This document shows, piece after piece, positions 33,574-43,265 of a DNA stretch of 64,000 bases. The stretch covers positions 194,397-258,396 of the forward strand of contig CAUYUJ010015685.1 of assembly GCA_963575745.1 (NCBI GenBank), given 5' to 3'. The position numbers and the translations under genes were made by a program. The stretch's first letter is position 1. Each line of letters starts with the position of its first letter. The notes under the pieces are model-generated. The model was not told the origin of the DNA. It made no database searches and saw only the letters and a list, made by a program, of their open reading frames with translations. Origin of the DNA: Prorocentrum cordatum (Eukaryota > Sar > Dinophyceae > Prorocentrales > Prorocentraceae).

Positions 33574-33611
33574 GTGCACGAGGAGCTGGAAATCGAGGAG
33601 TGGAACTACAG
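33574..33611 (+). CDS. Multi-KH RNA-binding protein, exon E (38 nt)
   Basis: The exon encodes VHEELEIEEWNY plus the first two bases of an Arg codon. The acceptor is GCGCCTAG before GTG. Joined to the HPG end of exon D it gives ITHPG-VHEELEI, a linker followed by beta-1 of the next KH domain. The donor is GC (AG then GCTCCC) in phase 2. Completing the codon with the first base of exon F yields NYR-FIIGKAG. At 38 nt this is a micro-exon, and it is supported by reading frame, splice signals and domain continuity on both sides. Confidence 0.82.
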
Positions 33612-34853
33612 GCTCCCGCGTCCTCTCTTCCGAGCCTTCGCACTCAGTCTTTTCTTTGTCCCTTGCGACTCTCCTGACGTGACACGTGAGGGTGGAGAAG
33701 GGGGAGGACTGAGGAGGGAGGAGGAGGAGGGGCAGATGTGCTGCGATTTACCCTCCCGTCCCAAGTCCCCTCATCATAAGTCCTTCCAAGCGTTTTTTTC
33801 AACGGGAAGCCCGCCCGTCACCCCCCTCCCTGAAAGACGAAAGCCCCGTGAGCCTGCCGTTCAAGCGAGAGTCTTGTTTCCGAAAGGAACCGCGCTCCAT
33901 CGTTCTAGGTAGTGGGGGTGCAACGGTGTAGGAGTAGAAAGTTCATTGCATTATTCAGCGATGCCCAGCTTTGAAAATGTGTCGCTTCCCATCCGTGCAA
34001 GTGTGGTTTAACTTGATGCTGTAAATCTAGCCATACGCATGGAGGAAGTACCAAGGGATAACCAAGGAGATATCCCAGGCCTGGTAAGGGGCCACTTGCC
34101 ATGTAACCCATCGGACGCTTTTGAGGGGAACGTGTGCGCGGCGCCAAGTGGATCCCCACAGTTCGAGCATTACCTTCATTTCGCGAATGTTGCTCTTTAG
34201 TCTTTTAAGACGAGTTTTGCGCGGCGCTAAGGTCGGCGCATTAGTTTGAAAACCATCCGACCGCCAGCCTTGTCGCTGCCGGAGCCTTTAAGATTTCGTG
34301 CGCTGCCTTAAGGCGGGAGCCACAGTTTTACATCCCACCCTTCGTATCTGCGTGTGCTGGGGGGCCAAGCTTCAGGGCCATGACTTGCACCAGAGCCGCC
34401 CTGTTGCTACGCCTGGTGGTTTGACGAGGAGAGACCAATCCTGCTGTTGTAGGGGTGCCCCCTCTCCCACTTGGATGCTCTTCGTTTTGGGTATCTCCAT
34501 GGGGCCGTGGGCCCTCGGCGCAGGGGCTCGTCGTTTGTGGATCCGCTCGCTCGACCTGGACCCGTGCAGGCCGCTCTGCGGCGCCGTGATGGACCCGACT
34601 GCACACTGTCGCTAACGCTTAGAGGCGCCAAGCACGCAGATGGAAATCCAGGCTCGAGCGACGGCAGGTTCCGTTCCCCCTGCTCCCGCTCTTCGTCTTT
34701 GTTCATCGTCTTCGTCCTTGTTCTCCTGATCCTATCTGGGGGATCACCCACCCCCCCTCGTCTGCTGCCTCCCTCTCCTCTTCGTCAGGTGCTTGGGCTG
34801 TCGGCCGTCCGTGCCAGCCCACGGAGAGAGGCCTCTGGCGCGGGCGGCGCCAG

Positions 34854-34908
34854 GTTTATCATCGGCAAGGCGGGCTCCGAGCTGAGACACACCGAGAAAA
34901 ACTACAAG
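34854..34908 (+). CDS. Multi-KH RNA-binding protein, exon F (GKAG loop)
   Basis: After one base completing Arg, the exon encodes FIIGKAGSELRHTEKNYK. This is helix 1, the GXXG loop (GKAG) and helix 2 of the third KH domain. The sequence F-I-I-G-K-A-G-S-E with R-H and N-Y-K-V downstream is typical of vigilin-class KH repeats. The acceptor is GGCGCCAG before G. The donor after AAG at 34908 is GTCTCC, the clearest GT donor in the gene. Read through without splicing, the frame ends at TGA three codons later. Confidence 0.87.
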
Positions 34909-34924
34909 GTCTCCTTATGATCCT

Positions 34925-35340
34925 CCTCGTCGTCCTCCCGTCTATCCGGCGTTTGCTCATTCTCCTGATCCTTTTCTTCGTTATCGAATTTGCCAGCCTC
35001 GCCCTCCTCCGCCACCACCCCTCGTCCTCCCAGCCCTCCTCCTCCTCCTCCTCCTCGTCCTCTTCCTCCTCCTCCTCCTCCCCCTCCTCCTCCCTTCTTG
35101 TTCCATCTCCTCTTTGTCATCCCCCGTCCTCATCCTCATACTCCCTCCTGCCTCCTCATCTTCATGATTATCGTCCTTCATCCCTGCCTGTTGTTTCCTT
35201 CCTATCTCCATCCCCTGCTCAGCTCCCTGTCCGCCTCCCAGCCTCTCACCCCTCCCATCCCTCCCACCCAACCCCCACCCCTCCAATCTCCTCCATCCCG
35301 TCCCTCGGGTCTCTTTCTTTATCCCTTCATTAGCACCGCC
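34925..35340. repeat. CCT/TCC polypyrimidine tract filling the F-G intron
   Basis: Nearly continuous pyrimidines (TCCTCCTCC, CCTCATC) run most of the 557-bp intron up to the exon G acceptor. Confidence 0.85.
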
Positions 35341-35465
35341 TCTCCCTTACAACCCCTTCCTTTCTCCTCCCATCCCATTCCACTTCATGTCCCTTCCTTA
35401 TGTTTCCTCATACGTGCCCCCTTTCTGCCCTCATGCGTTTCCCTCCCTCATCCTTTGTCCCTCAG

Positions 35466-35528
35466 GTGCGCGTCAGGATTCCTCGCGACGAGACCCCCAA
35501 CAGGAACGTCGTCGTTGTTGGCGAGAAG
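35466..35528 (+). CDS. Multi-KH RNA-binding protein, exon G
   Basis: These twenty-one codons encode VRVRIPRDE (beta-2 and the start of the variable loop), TPNRN, and VVVVGEK (beta-3) of the third KH domain. The acceptor is TTTGTCCCTCAG before G. After AAG at 35528 comes GCCTGG, a GC donor in phase 0. The splice to exon H gives VVVVGEK-RNVERA, matching the beta-3 to helix-3 turn of the other two domains. Read-through would end at TGA four codons later. Confidence 0.86.
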
Positions 35529-36100
35529 GCCTGGGGATGAGTGATAACATACCATTTTTGGAGTGTGGCCCCTCCTGGCTTCGTCCATTGTATTTCACTG
35601 CCTCCGCGGCCTGTCACACTATTTCAACCTCCTTACCGTCTACATGCCAGTGGTATCTGTAATTTATTGCTGGAGTCCACGTCGAAACCAAGGTTATTTC
35701 TGTGGCGGCCAGTGCAGCAACACGCTGTGGCCAGAGGTGGCGCTGGCATCACCTACTCATGGACGTTGTCTGCAGGACAGATTTCCTGTCACCGTTGTCT
35801 GGTGAAGGCTGCCTCCAGACCTTGTGTGAGCTGATAGCACTCAGTCTGTAGCCCAATTGTCTAGAAGGTTGAGTGCGCATATCGGGATGACAGCAGCCGT
35901 CGGTGCTTCATGTAACCAGAAGCTTCAGAAGTTGCCGATAATGTGCGAGCGAGAGAACACAGGCGTCGCCGCCGCTGCTGCTGCTGCTCTACCTTGTTCC
36001 CCTTTCGCTAAATGTCATCGCTTGCTTTCGACACACGCTGCATGTATGTGTTTGAGATGTTAGTCAGCATGGGCCCCAGACGATGTGTTCTAGCACACTA
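35529..36100 (+). other. G-H intron, first part
   Basis: Low-repeat sequence with no second gene recognised. A short GCTGCTGCT tract lies near 35975. Confidence 0.4.
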
Positions 36101-36700
36101 GGTGGTGCAATACATGCTGTGTAAGCCATGTGGGGCAAGCTAGATTCTGGAAGCTCTGTGGTGCAATCTATGTGGTGCAAGCTATGTGATGCATGCCACG
36201 TGGTGCAATACATGAGTTGTGAGCCTTGTGGCGCATGCTTTGTGGCGCATTACATATGGTCGGAGCTAACGTACTCGTGTGGTGTGAGATGTGCGCTATG
36301 TGGTGTAAGCTAGGTGGTGCCATCTATGTGGTTCGATATGTGGGTTGTGTGGTATGTGGTGTAATATATGTTGTGCAATCCATGTGGTGCGATCTATGTG
36401 GTGTAAGCTGCGTGGTGCAATCTAAGTGCATGTGTGTACAGTTTAATGCAATGCGATGCACAGTGATGCAAAGCACAACAACATGCAAGACAATGCAAAA
36501 CAACGCAAAGCAGCATAAGTCAATTCAAACCAATGCGAAGCGCGACCCTCGCACAATCCAACTCGTGACGAAAATGGTACGGCGACCGACGGGGGCGATC
36601 CCAATTGCGAGCCTCGCACGGTCAACATCGTGACCAGTTTGGTGCGGCGACGGGCGGCGGCGAGGGGCGGCGATTGGCGGCAACATGCTGGCTGGACCGA
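36101..36700. repeat. TGTGGTGCAA minisatellite with CGGCGACGG block
   Basis: ATGTGGTGCAAGCTA units at 36110-36430 are followed by CAATGCAAA units and a GGCGGCGACG block at 36630-36690. The order parallels 0.37-1.15 kb. TTAGTGCAAGCATTGTGTGG at about 36738 resembles TAAGTGCAAGCAGTGTTTGG at about 1201. Confidence 0.75.
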
Positions 36701-36814
36701 CGCACGGGCCCAGTTCTTTAGGAGAGAGATGAGAATCCCTTAGTGCAAGCATTGTGTGGGGAATATGGCAGATCCATTTCGGATTTCGGTGTCATTTGTC
36801 TTCCAACGACTCCG

Positions 36815-37235
36815 CGCGGTTTTCTGGTGACACTACTGGCGACACTGAATGGCGACACAGTGCAAGCTCGCCAGTGACGACACTGATGGCGACACTGAAC
36901 TTCGCCAGTGACGACACGAATGGCGGCACTGATGGCGACGCTAGTGTCGGCATTATCCCATCCCTCATCAAACGCCTCCCGGCCTCGACTCGTCACACTA
37001 GTTGAAACGACGTCTATCTTGGGTACCCTCGCAACGGAACTTCGTGTTTTCGGTGTTATGTCCATGCCCACGCCTCCCGCGGTCCCCGCGGCCTGCATTG
37101 CTGGCTTTCCGCTCACTGATAGCGACACTCATGGCGACATTTATGGCAGCACGAACAGCGGCACTAACGGCGACACTACTGCCTACACTACTTTGGCGGC
37201 GCTAATGCCGACTTTAATTCGGCGACGCTAATGCA
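36815..37235. repeat. GGCGACACTNAT 12-bp minisatellite
   Basis: Units such as TGGCGACACTGA at 36825-36950 and 37110-37235, split by about 150 bp of low-repeat sequence. Confidence 0.8.
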
Positions 37236-37239
37236 CCTC

Positions 37240-38070
37240 GTCGATGTCCCCCAACGTTCTTGTGTGTTTATAGGCGCATCTGTGTGTTGTGATGGAATTG
37301 TGTATCGACTTGTTCCCCTGTCAGGCAGGCACGAAGTGAGAGGCAGGGACGAAGCGCAATATCTGTCCCCACCGAACAAGTCCCAGTCAAGTGTTGGAGT
37401 GTCGGAACTGGCGATTGGGAATGCGGGCAGGAGCTTGGGGGCGAATTTCCGAGTAGGAGGATTCAACATGGATTCAACGCGAGCCACGATGAGGCGTCCA
37501 GGCACGGAGGAGGCCCGAAGGCGAGTGCCCCCCCCGTCACAGGAACTGCCGTTGCCGCGGCCGCAGCCCCCGCTCCAGCTTGGCCGTGCTGGATCGGGAG
37601 CGCGTCAGCCGAGGAGTCGTGCTCGAGAGTGTCGTCGCCGTACTCGATGGCCTGCGGTCCAAGGGCCCCAGGGGCTCCCGCCGCGGTCGCCGCCGCGGCT
37701 GGTTGCTGCCGCCCGCCGCCGCCTTCTCCATGTGCTCGCCCTGGTCCACGGGCTCGTCGGCGGCCCGCCGCCGCCGCGCGCCTTGCGCAGCGCGGCCCTC
37801 AGGGTCGGGCGGTGCCGCCCTCGCCGCTGGCGCGTCCTGCTTCGTGGCGTCGCCGACGAGGTCAGCCACCGCCGTGTGCAGGAGGCCTTTCGCGGCCCGC
37901 TGTAGGTGGGTTCCGGAAGGGGACCACCTAGCAGCCGGGTCGGAGGCGGCATGTGAGGAGGGCTCCTCGGGCTGCCTCTGCGGCGTCCCGGAGCATGCAG
38001 CCCTGAGTGTACGCGGCATCGGCGGAGCAGCGGCGGTGCTTGCAGCAGCACAACGCTCAAACGATATGGC
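37240..38070. other. G-H intron, GC-rich stretch
   Basis: GC-rich sequence with overlapping open frames on both strands at 37231-38060. The frames are Ala/Arg/Pro-rich with no recognised motif. Confidence 0.35.
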
Positions 38071-38074
38071 TGGG

Positions 38075-38085
38075 TATTGGTGATG

Positions 38086-38119
<34 letters not shown>

Positions 38120-38815
38120 GGAGGAGGAGGAGGAGGAGGAGGAGAAGAGGGCGAGAAGGAGGAGGAGGAGGAGGAGGAGGAAGAGGAGGAGGAGAAGGGA
38201 GGAGCACGAAAAGGAGAGGAAAAGGAGGAGGAGGAAGAAGAAGAAAAGGACATCACAAGAAGGGGGAGGAGGAGGAGAAGGAGGAGGAGGGAGGAGGGAG
38301 GTGGGAGGTGGGAGGAGGGAGGATGAGGGAGGAGGAGGAGGAGGGGGAAGGAGGAGGGAGGAGGAGGGAGGAGGAGGAGGGAGGAGGAGGAGGGAGGAGA
38401 GAGGAGGGAGAGGAGGAGAGGGGAGGTGGAGGAGGAGGGAGGAGGAGGAGAGGAGGAGGAGGAGGAGAGGACGAGGTGGGAGGAGGAGGAGGAGGAGGAG
38501 GAGGAGGAGGAGAAGGAGGTGGAGGAGGAGGAGGAAGACGAGGAGGAGGAGGAGAAGGAGGAGGAGGGGAGGAGGAAGAGGAGGAGGAGGGGGAGGAGGA
38601 GAGGAGGTGGGAGGAGAGGAGGAGGAGGAGGAGGAGGAGGAGGAGGAGGGAGGTGGTGGGAGGCGGGAGGTGGAGGAGGGAGGAGGGAGGAGGGAGGAGG
38701 GAGGAGGGAGGAGGGAGGAGGAGGAGGAAGGAGGAGGGGAGGAGGTGGAGGAGGAGGAGGAGGAGGAGGATCGAGGTGGGAGGAGGAGGAGGAGGTGCTG
38801 CAGCAGCAGCAGTAA
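38075..38815. repeat. 740-bp GGA/GAG polypurine tract
   Basis: A (GAT)n start is followed by almost pure purine GGAGGAGGAG with AGG and GGT interruptions, ending in GCAGCAGCAG. The Glu/Gly/Arg-rich plus frames and the 533-codon Ser/Pro/Leu-rich minus frame covering it are artefacts. (GGC)n follows to about 38880. Confidence 0.93.
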
Positions 38816-39015
38816 TTAGCGGCAGCGACAGCGGCAGCGGCAGCGGCGGCGGCGGCGGCGGCGGCAGCAGCAGTCAGCAGCGCAGGAGGAGGAGGATGGG
38901 AGAGTGGGGGAGGAGGAGGAGCGCCTCGCTGAAGCCAGCACGCGCGGTTGAGGAGTGCGGCGGGGACCTTTATTTCTGTCCTGCCTTGCCCCGCCGCGAC
39001 GGCCCGTGTCCCCAG

Positions 39016-39069
39016 CGCAACGTCGAGCGCGCCGTGGCCTACATACACAACGTGATCGCCAAAGCCGCC
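39016..39069 (+). CDS. Multi-KH RNA-binding protein, exon H
   Basis: The exon encodes RNVERAVAYIHNVIAKAA, the third helix that completes the KH domain of exons F and G. The acceptor is CGTGTCCCCAG before C, the only acceptor in this gene not followed by G. The 3' boundary is not fixed: GC donors after AAA (39063) or GCC (39066), or a GA donor after GCC (39069), all keep phase 0. With exon H the three joined exons E-F-G-H give a full KH domain with no gap. I could not follow the gene with confidence beyond this point, so its C-terminus and 3' untranslated region are unknown. Confidence 0.8.
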
Positions 39070-39199
39070 GAGCCCAGGGGCCGTGGTGCGGTCGGAGCAG
39101 CCCCCCACTCTGCACTGCCAGAAACAAGTTGTATCCATTGCCTAGGAGTTCTGCCCAAGAATCTCGAGGACCTCTCGCGGGGTGGGAGTCATGGAGATC

Positions 39200-40040
39200 T
39201 GCCCGCCCTTGATTGAGTTCGGGAGAGTATCGGTATCCACCGTTCCCCAGATATCGAGGGCAGCGCTGCATAAGCTGTGGATGTGGATGTTTCCTGGCGG
39301 TCTGCTACGCTGCTGCAGCCACTGCGAGGTTATGTTGCAACTCCTGGGGTTCTACAGAGAGCCACGGCCCTGGCATCTCATTTGTGTTACTCCAGTCTCA
39401 TCTGGCATCTCGTTTTGTCTGGTTCATTCTGGCTTAGTCTGGCTTTATGTGTGGTTACTCTGGGCTTACTTTGGCTTGCTAGCTATGCCTCCTGATCTGG
39501 CCTGTGAAGTTTCGATCGCGCCTATGAAGAAGACCTCTCGTGAGTTGCCTCATGAGATGTGAGGGCGGCCCTGCACGGCCTTCCGAAATCCGACCGGCTC
39601 GGACATCGCATAGCGGTGTTTGCGCGCGGCATCTCTCGATGCATAGTGGCTCCCCCCTTCCAAGGGGTGCCATGTGGGCTTCAAGAGCCTCTGTGGTATC
39701 CCTGGGGCCTTCCTGGGAGCCGCGGGGCCTTTCATGCTGAGAGCTCCTGCAGTGCCCCCGGGCCGGCCCAGGGGGCTCCGGGGAAGGGCGGCGTAGATCC
39801 GCCATGAGCGCCCGACAGCCCCCCCAGAGTTGCGGCAAAGTCGGCGAGGCTTGTGGAGTCTCAAGGAACTTCAGGGTATCAGAGGTCGTACAGTGGATGT
39901 GAGTTGCGGAGTTTCGGTGCGGGCTCCGCCGCGGCAGGCGTCCTCGATGCTTGAACCGCGAAGCTCGATCCTCGGACCTCGTTCTTGACATTTCTCCCTC
40001 CTTCCTCCTTCCTCCCTTTCGTAGCCTTTTTGACTCAAGG
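39200..40040. other. Low-repeat stretch, nothing recognised
   Basis: No supported exon, RNA gene or repeat array. Several open frames of 60-170 codons on both strands lack recognisable motifs. Confidence 0.35.
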
Positions 40041-40042
40041 TT

Positions 40043-40615
40043 TTGCTGGTGGCAGCGCCAGAAGTGGATGCCGCTAGTCTGCGCTCAGAGAACTACAATC
40101 CGTCTGTTCGCCCAGGCTGGAACTGTGCACCAGTGTGCGCGGTCGTTTTTATGAGCTTTTGCTGGTGCAACGACAGTGTCAGCGACGACGGCGACATGCC
40201 GAAGTATCAGCAGTACACGGCCTGCACCCGCTGCGGAGGTTTGGTCTTCAACTGGAAGCTCAAGGTCCTCGGCGGCGGGTGCAACACTTGCAACGACTAC
40301 ATCGTTGGTTGGTGCGAAGAGAGCGGGACAAACAGAAGCGGAAGCGGTTGCCAGCGTGGCGTTGGCGTGGGGAATGACTCGAGGATGTTTGCCTTGGAAC
40401 CGCACTTCTAGGAGACCTTCGAGGAGCAGCACATGCTTGGGTCGCAGGACGCGGACGTAAAGCCCTTCTACATCACCGAGGAGATGTGGACTGATGTGCT
40501 CGCGCTCCCGCGAGAGCCAGCCTCGCTCTCGGCATCATTCCAATCCTGGAGCGATCACCCCATCTTCCTGGACGGAAGGCAAGCTGCAGCAGATCAGGCG
40601 GCGACTATGAGATAG
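40043..40615 (+). pseudogene. Zinc-ribbon-like ORF broken by one stop
   Basis: One plus frame runs from 40043 to 40615 with a single TAG at 40409-40411. From an internal ATG at 40197 it reads MPKYQQYTACTRCGGLVFNW, with a CTRC knuckle and a second Cys pair (GGGCNTCNDYI) about 20 residues on, as in a small zinc ribbon. After the stop the same frame continues with ETFEEQHMLGSQDADVKPFY and ends at TAG. Short CxxC-W...CxxC proteins of this kind are common N-terminal modules in dinoflagellate retroelement-associated proteins (recollection, not checked). It is either a pseudogene or two exons with the stop in an intron. Confidence 0.5.
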
Positions 40616-40734
40616 GCGGAATGGGTATCGTGATTGGAGGATTCGGTATTCATCATTGACAGCATCCCAGAGCACGACGATGGGCCGCGAGTGGGTCGCG
40701 GGTGGGTTGGGTGGGTCGCGCCGCGGGTGAATCG

Positions 40735-41265
40735 TTCGGTCCCCTCAGTGACCGCTCGGGGGGCCCTCCCGGGGCTGTCTCGGGGCCCCCTTGGAGCCGT
40801 CTGGGGGCCCTCGGAAAGGGCTTGATTGGGGCCCCGAGACGGCTCCCAGAGCGCCCCGAGACAGCTCCACGAGGGCCCATGAAGGCCCCGAGATCGGTCA
40901 AGCCAGAGAGGCTTCGCGTGACTGCTCTTAGGGTCCGCTCGGGGCGGTCTCGGTGCCCCCTCGGGGCCGCCCGAGAGCCCTGGGGGCGCGGGCGGGGCCC
41001 GAGGGGGGCCCCGAAACAGCTCAGAGCCCCAGGGCGGTTTCAAGAGGATCCCCAGCGCGGTCACGCGAAGCCTCTCTTGCGGGACCGGTTTTGAGGCCCT
41101 CCTGGCAGCATTTTCAGGCCCTCTCGGGGGCCTCCAACCCTTGCTGGGGCCCTCGGACGGGCCCGCGCGGGCCCCGAGACACCCCTAAGTTGCCCCCGAG
41201 AGGGCCACAGAGGTCCCCAAGAGTGCCCCAAGATCTGTCGAATGCATCCCGCTTTTTCCCAACCG
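40735..41265. repeat. GGCCCCGAG/CTCGGGGCC array with inverted halves
   Basis: CTCGGGGCCC-type units at 40735-40825 are followed by their complement CCCCGAGACGG-type at 40830-40895, and both orientations alternate again to 41265. Confidence 0.7.
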
Positions 41266-41544
41266 ATTGACCAAGCTAAGGAAGTCTCCAAACGCAGAGG
41301 CCCGTGCCTTCTTTGAACAATCATAGGTTCGGAGGGTGATTCCCAAAGAGGGCAAGGGGCCGCTCCGGGCCCCTGGGGCGGGGGGGGGATTTCGGAGGAG
41401 TCCAGGGGCGCTCGGAGGAGCGTGCCAGGCAATGGCCCCCGTGGCGGCCGCGGCGCGTTCGGGTCACAACGCAATCCCCCGCGCAGTCTGCGATGTCTCT
41501 TAGTATGACGAGGACATGATTTGACGAATTTTCGTTTCAAGATT

Positions 41545-41735
41545 TGCACAGGGCTGCCGTCTTCAAAGAAGTTCCCCTCCCCGAGGGCACTCTCCAAAGT
41601 CCCGCCAAACTTGTGCGAGGATGTCTCGAAAAAGTAGTTCGCGTCAGATCTCCTCGAATTTCGTTTAATGTCGTCAAATCCCGTGCCAACCTCTTCAAAG
41701 TACGATTCGTCAAAGCGCGCCGTCTTCAAAATCGC
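41545..41735 (-). other. Minus-strand coding-like segment
   Basis: The minus frame reads TARFDESYFEEVGTGFDDIK, then NYFFETSSHKFGGTLESALG and EGNFFEDGSPVQILKRK. The acidic/aromatic pattern and balanced composition look protein-like. CTTTGAAGACGGC occurs at both ends of the segment in the same orientation, so part of it may be a diverged tandem repeat. No family recognised. Confidence 0.3.
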
Positions 41736-41759
41736 TTCGCCAAACTACATGGGAAAACG

Positions 41760-43210
41760 GGCAACAATGACGCGGGGGGGGTCGCGATGCTACCCGAACG
41801 CGGCGCAGTCGCCGAGGGCAGGCTTCCTGGGGTCTTCAACAATCTGGAGGCATGGTCGGGTAGTCGGCCAGTAATCGCGCTCTGGCGTCGTTCGGGCCCC
41901 TCTGCAGGTCTCCCGGGGGTGGGCGAGCGAGCTCCCGGAAGGCCCCGCAGACCCCGCCGCCCAGGTTGCTGCCGGGTGGCGGGCCGCGGAGGCCATCATT
42001 CAGACCGCGCGCGAGCGTCGTCGCGACGCCGTCGAGGGTTGAGCTGCGATGGGGGCCAAAGTATGATGATCGGGCCAAGGTCGGGGGGTGCCGGGTGCCC
42101 ACTCGCAGTGTCCTCATTCGCCGCGGCAGTGCTCTGCGGCAGTCCTCGGATTCTTGTCGTATCGCGCACCCCCGCCGCCCCTTTCAGAGCAGGTGCCCAG
42201 GCGAGTCGCCGTGATCAGGAGGGGAGTGTAGCAGCGTGCAGTGAAACAAAAAGGGGGGCAGCCGCTGCCCGTGGGAAAAAATGATGTGGCCGGGGGGAAT
42301 GAAGGAATAGCTCTGGCTTTGTCGTCGCCAGGGGCCCCAGGAAAGTCCCCGGAGGACCGCGCAAAGGGCTTCAGATGGTTCTGGGGGCTCTCGTGGGGCC
42401 TTCTTGGGGGCCCCATGAAGGCCGAGCAGCGCAATTTGCGAAGACTCAGTCTTTATCCGATCCCGGTTCTTGGCTCGACTTGCTCCCCGAGGGCCCCCGA
42501 TCCTGCGGGCGCCTCCTCCTGGGTGCGCCTCTAGCAGCTCCCGAAGCCAGGCCGCTGCTGGGCGCCGAGCAAACGGCGCCTCGCTCCGCAGTTCTGTCGG
42601 TTTTTTATTTTGGCATTCGAGGAGTGCCCGGGATCTTTCGCGTTTTTCATTGCCCCTCGCAAGGTTCCGAGAAACCGGGGCCATTGCCGGGCCAGTCCTT
42701 CGGCCGCCGGTTCCAATGAGGACCGTGGTCCAGGGCCAGAGCCGCCTTGGACTGCCGCCCATGTTAGGATATCGCGGTCGTCAGGGCTCCGCCCCGTGCG
42801 GGCGAGAGAGAGGGCCCCGATGCGCTTCTAAGGGAGCAGCAGAGGTTCTTCGCCGCGGGAAACCACGTCGCTGGCACGTCGACGGGGAGCGGGGCGGATT
42901 TGGCGCGGGGGCACGGGCTGGCGGGGAGGGGGCCGGGCGCTGATCGGATTGATGCGCGCGCGCATGGGGCGCGGGCGCGCGCGCAGAGCCCTGGCCGCGT
43001 CGGCCGCGACGGCGCCGGAAGAGCGGGCCTCGCGGGCGCCCGCGCGCAGGGCGCTGTCCAAGCAGACGCAGGCAGTCGCCCCATTTGCTCGAACAGTTTG
43101 GCGGCAAGTGGAGATCCAGTCAGTGCCGGTGCATTTTTCCCAGTGCGAAGTTCTCTTGGTTTGCGCCTTCAGAGTGCGCGGGCCCCCGGGGATGCGAGAC
43201 CCGCGGGGCC
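41760..43210. other. GC-rich stretch, no gene supported
   Basis: High-GC sequence with many overlapping open frames on both strands and no motif or splice-bounded exon that I can defend. Confidence 0.3.
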
Positions 43211-43212
43211 CT

Positions 43213-43213
<1 letters not shown>

Positions 43214-43265
<52 letters not shown>
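43214..43265 (-). repeat. 52-base poly-T
   Basis: Uninterrupted T run between GGGCCCTG and CGGCGCCTGG. It could be the tail of a minus-strand retroposed copy, but no matching gene body or target-site duplication is obvious. Confidence 0.85.

Noticed and set aside
37537-39138. 533-codon minus frame, Ser/Pro/Leu-rich
   Set aside because: It crosses a polypurine simple repeat and overlaps the well-supported plus-strand exon H.
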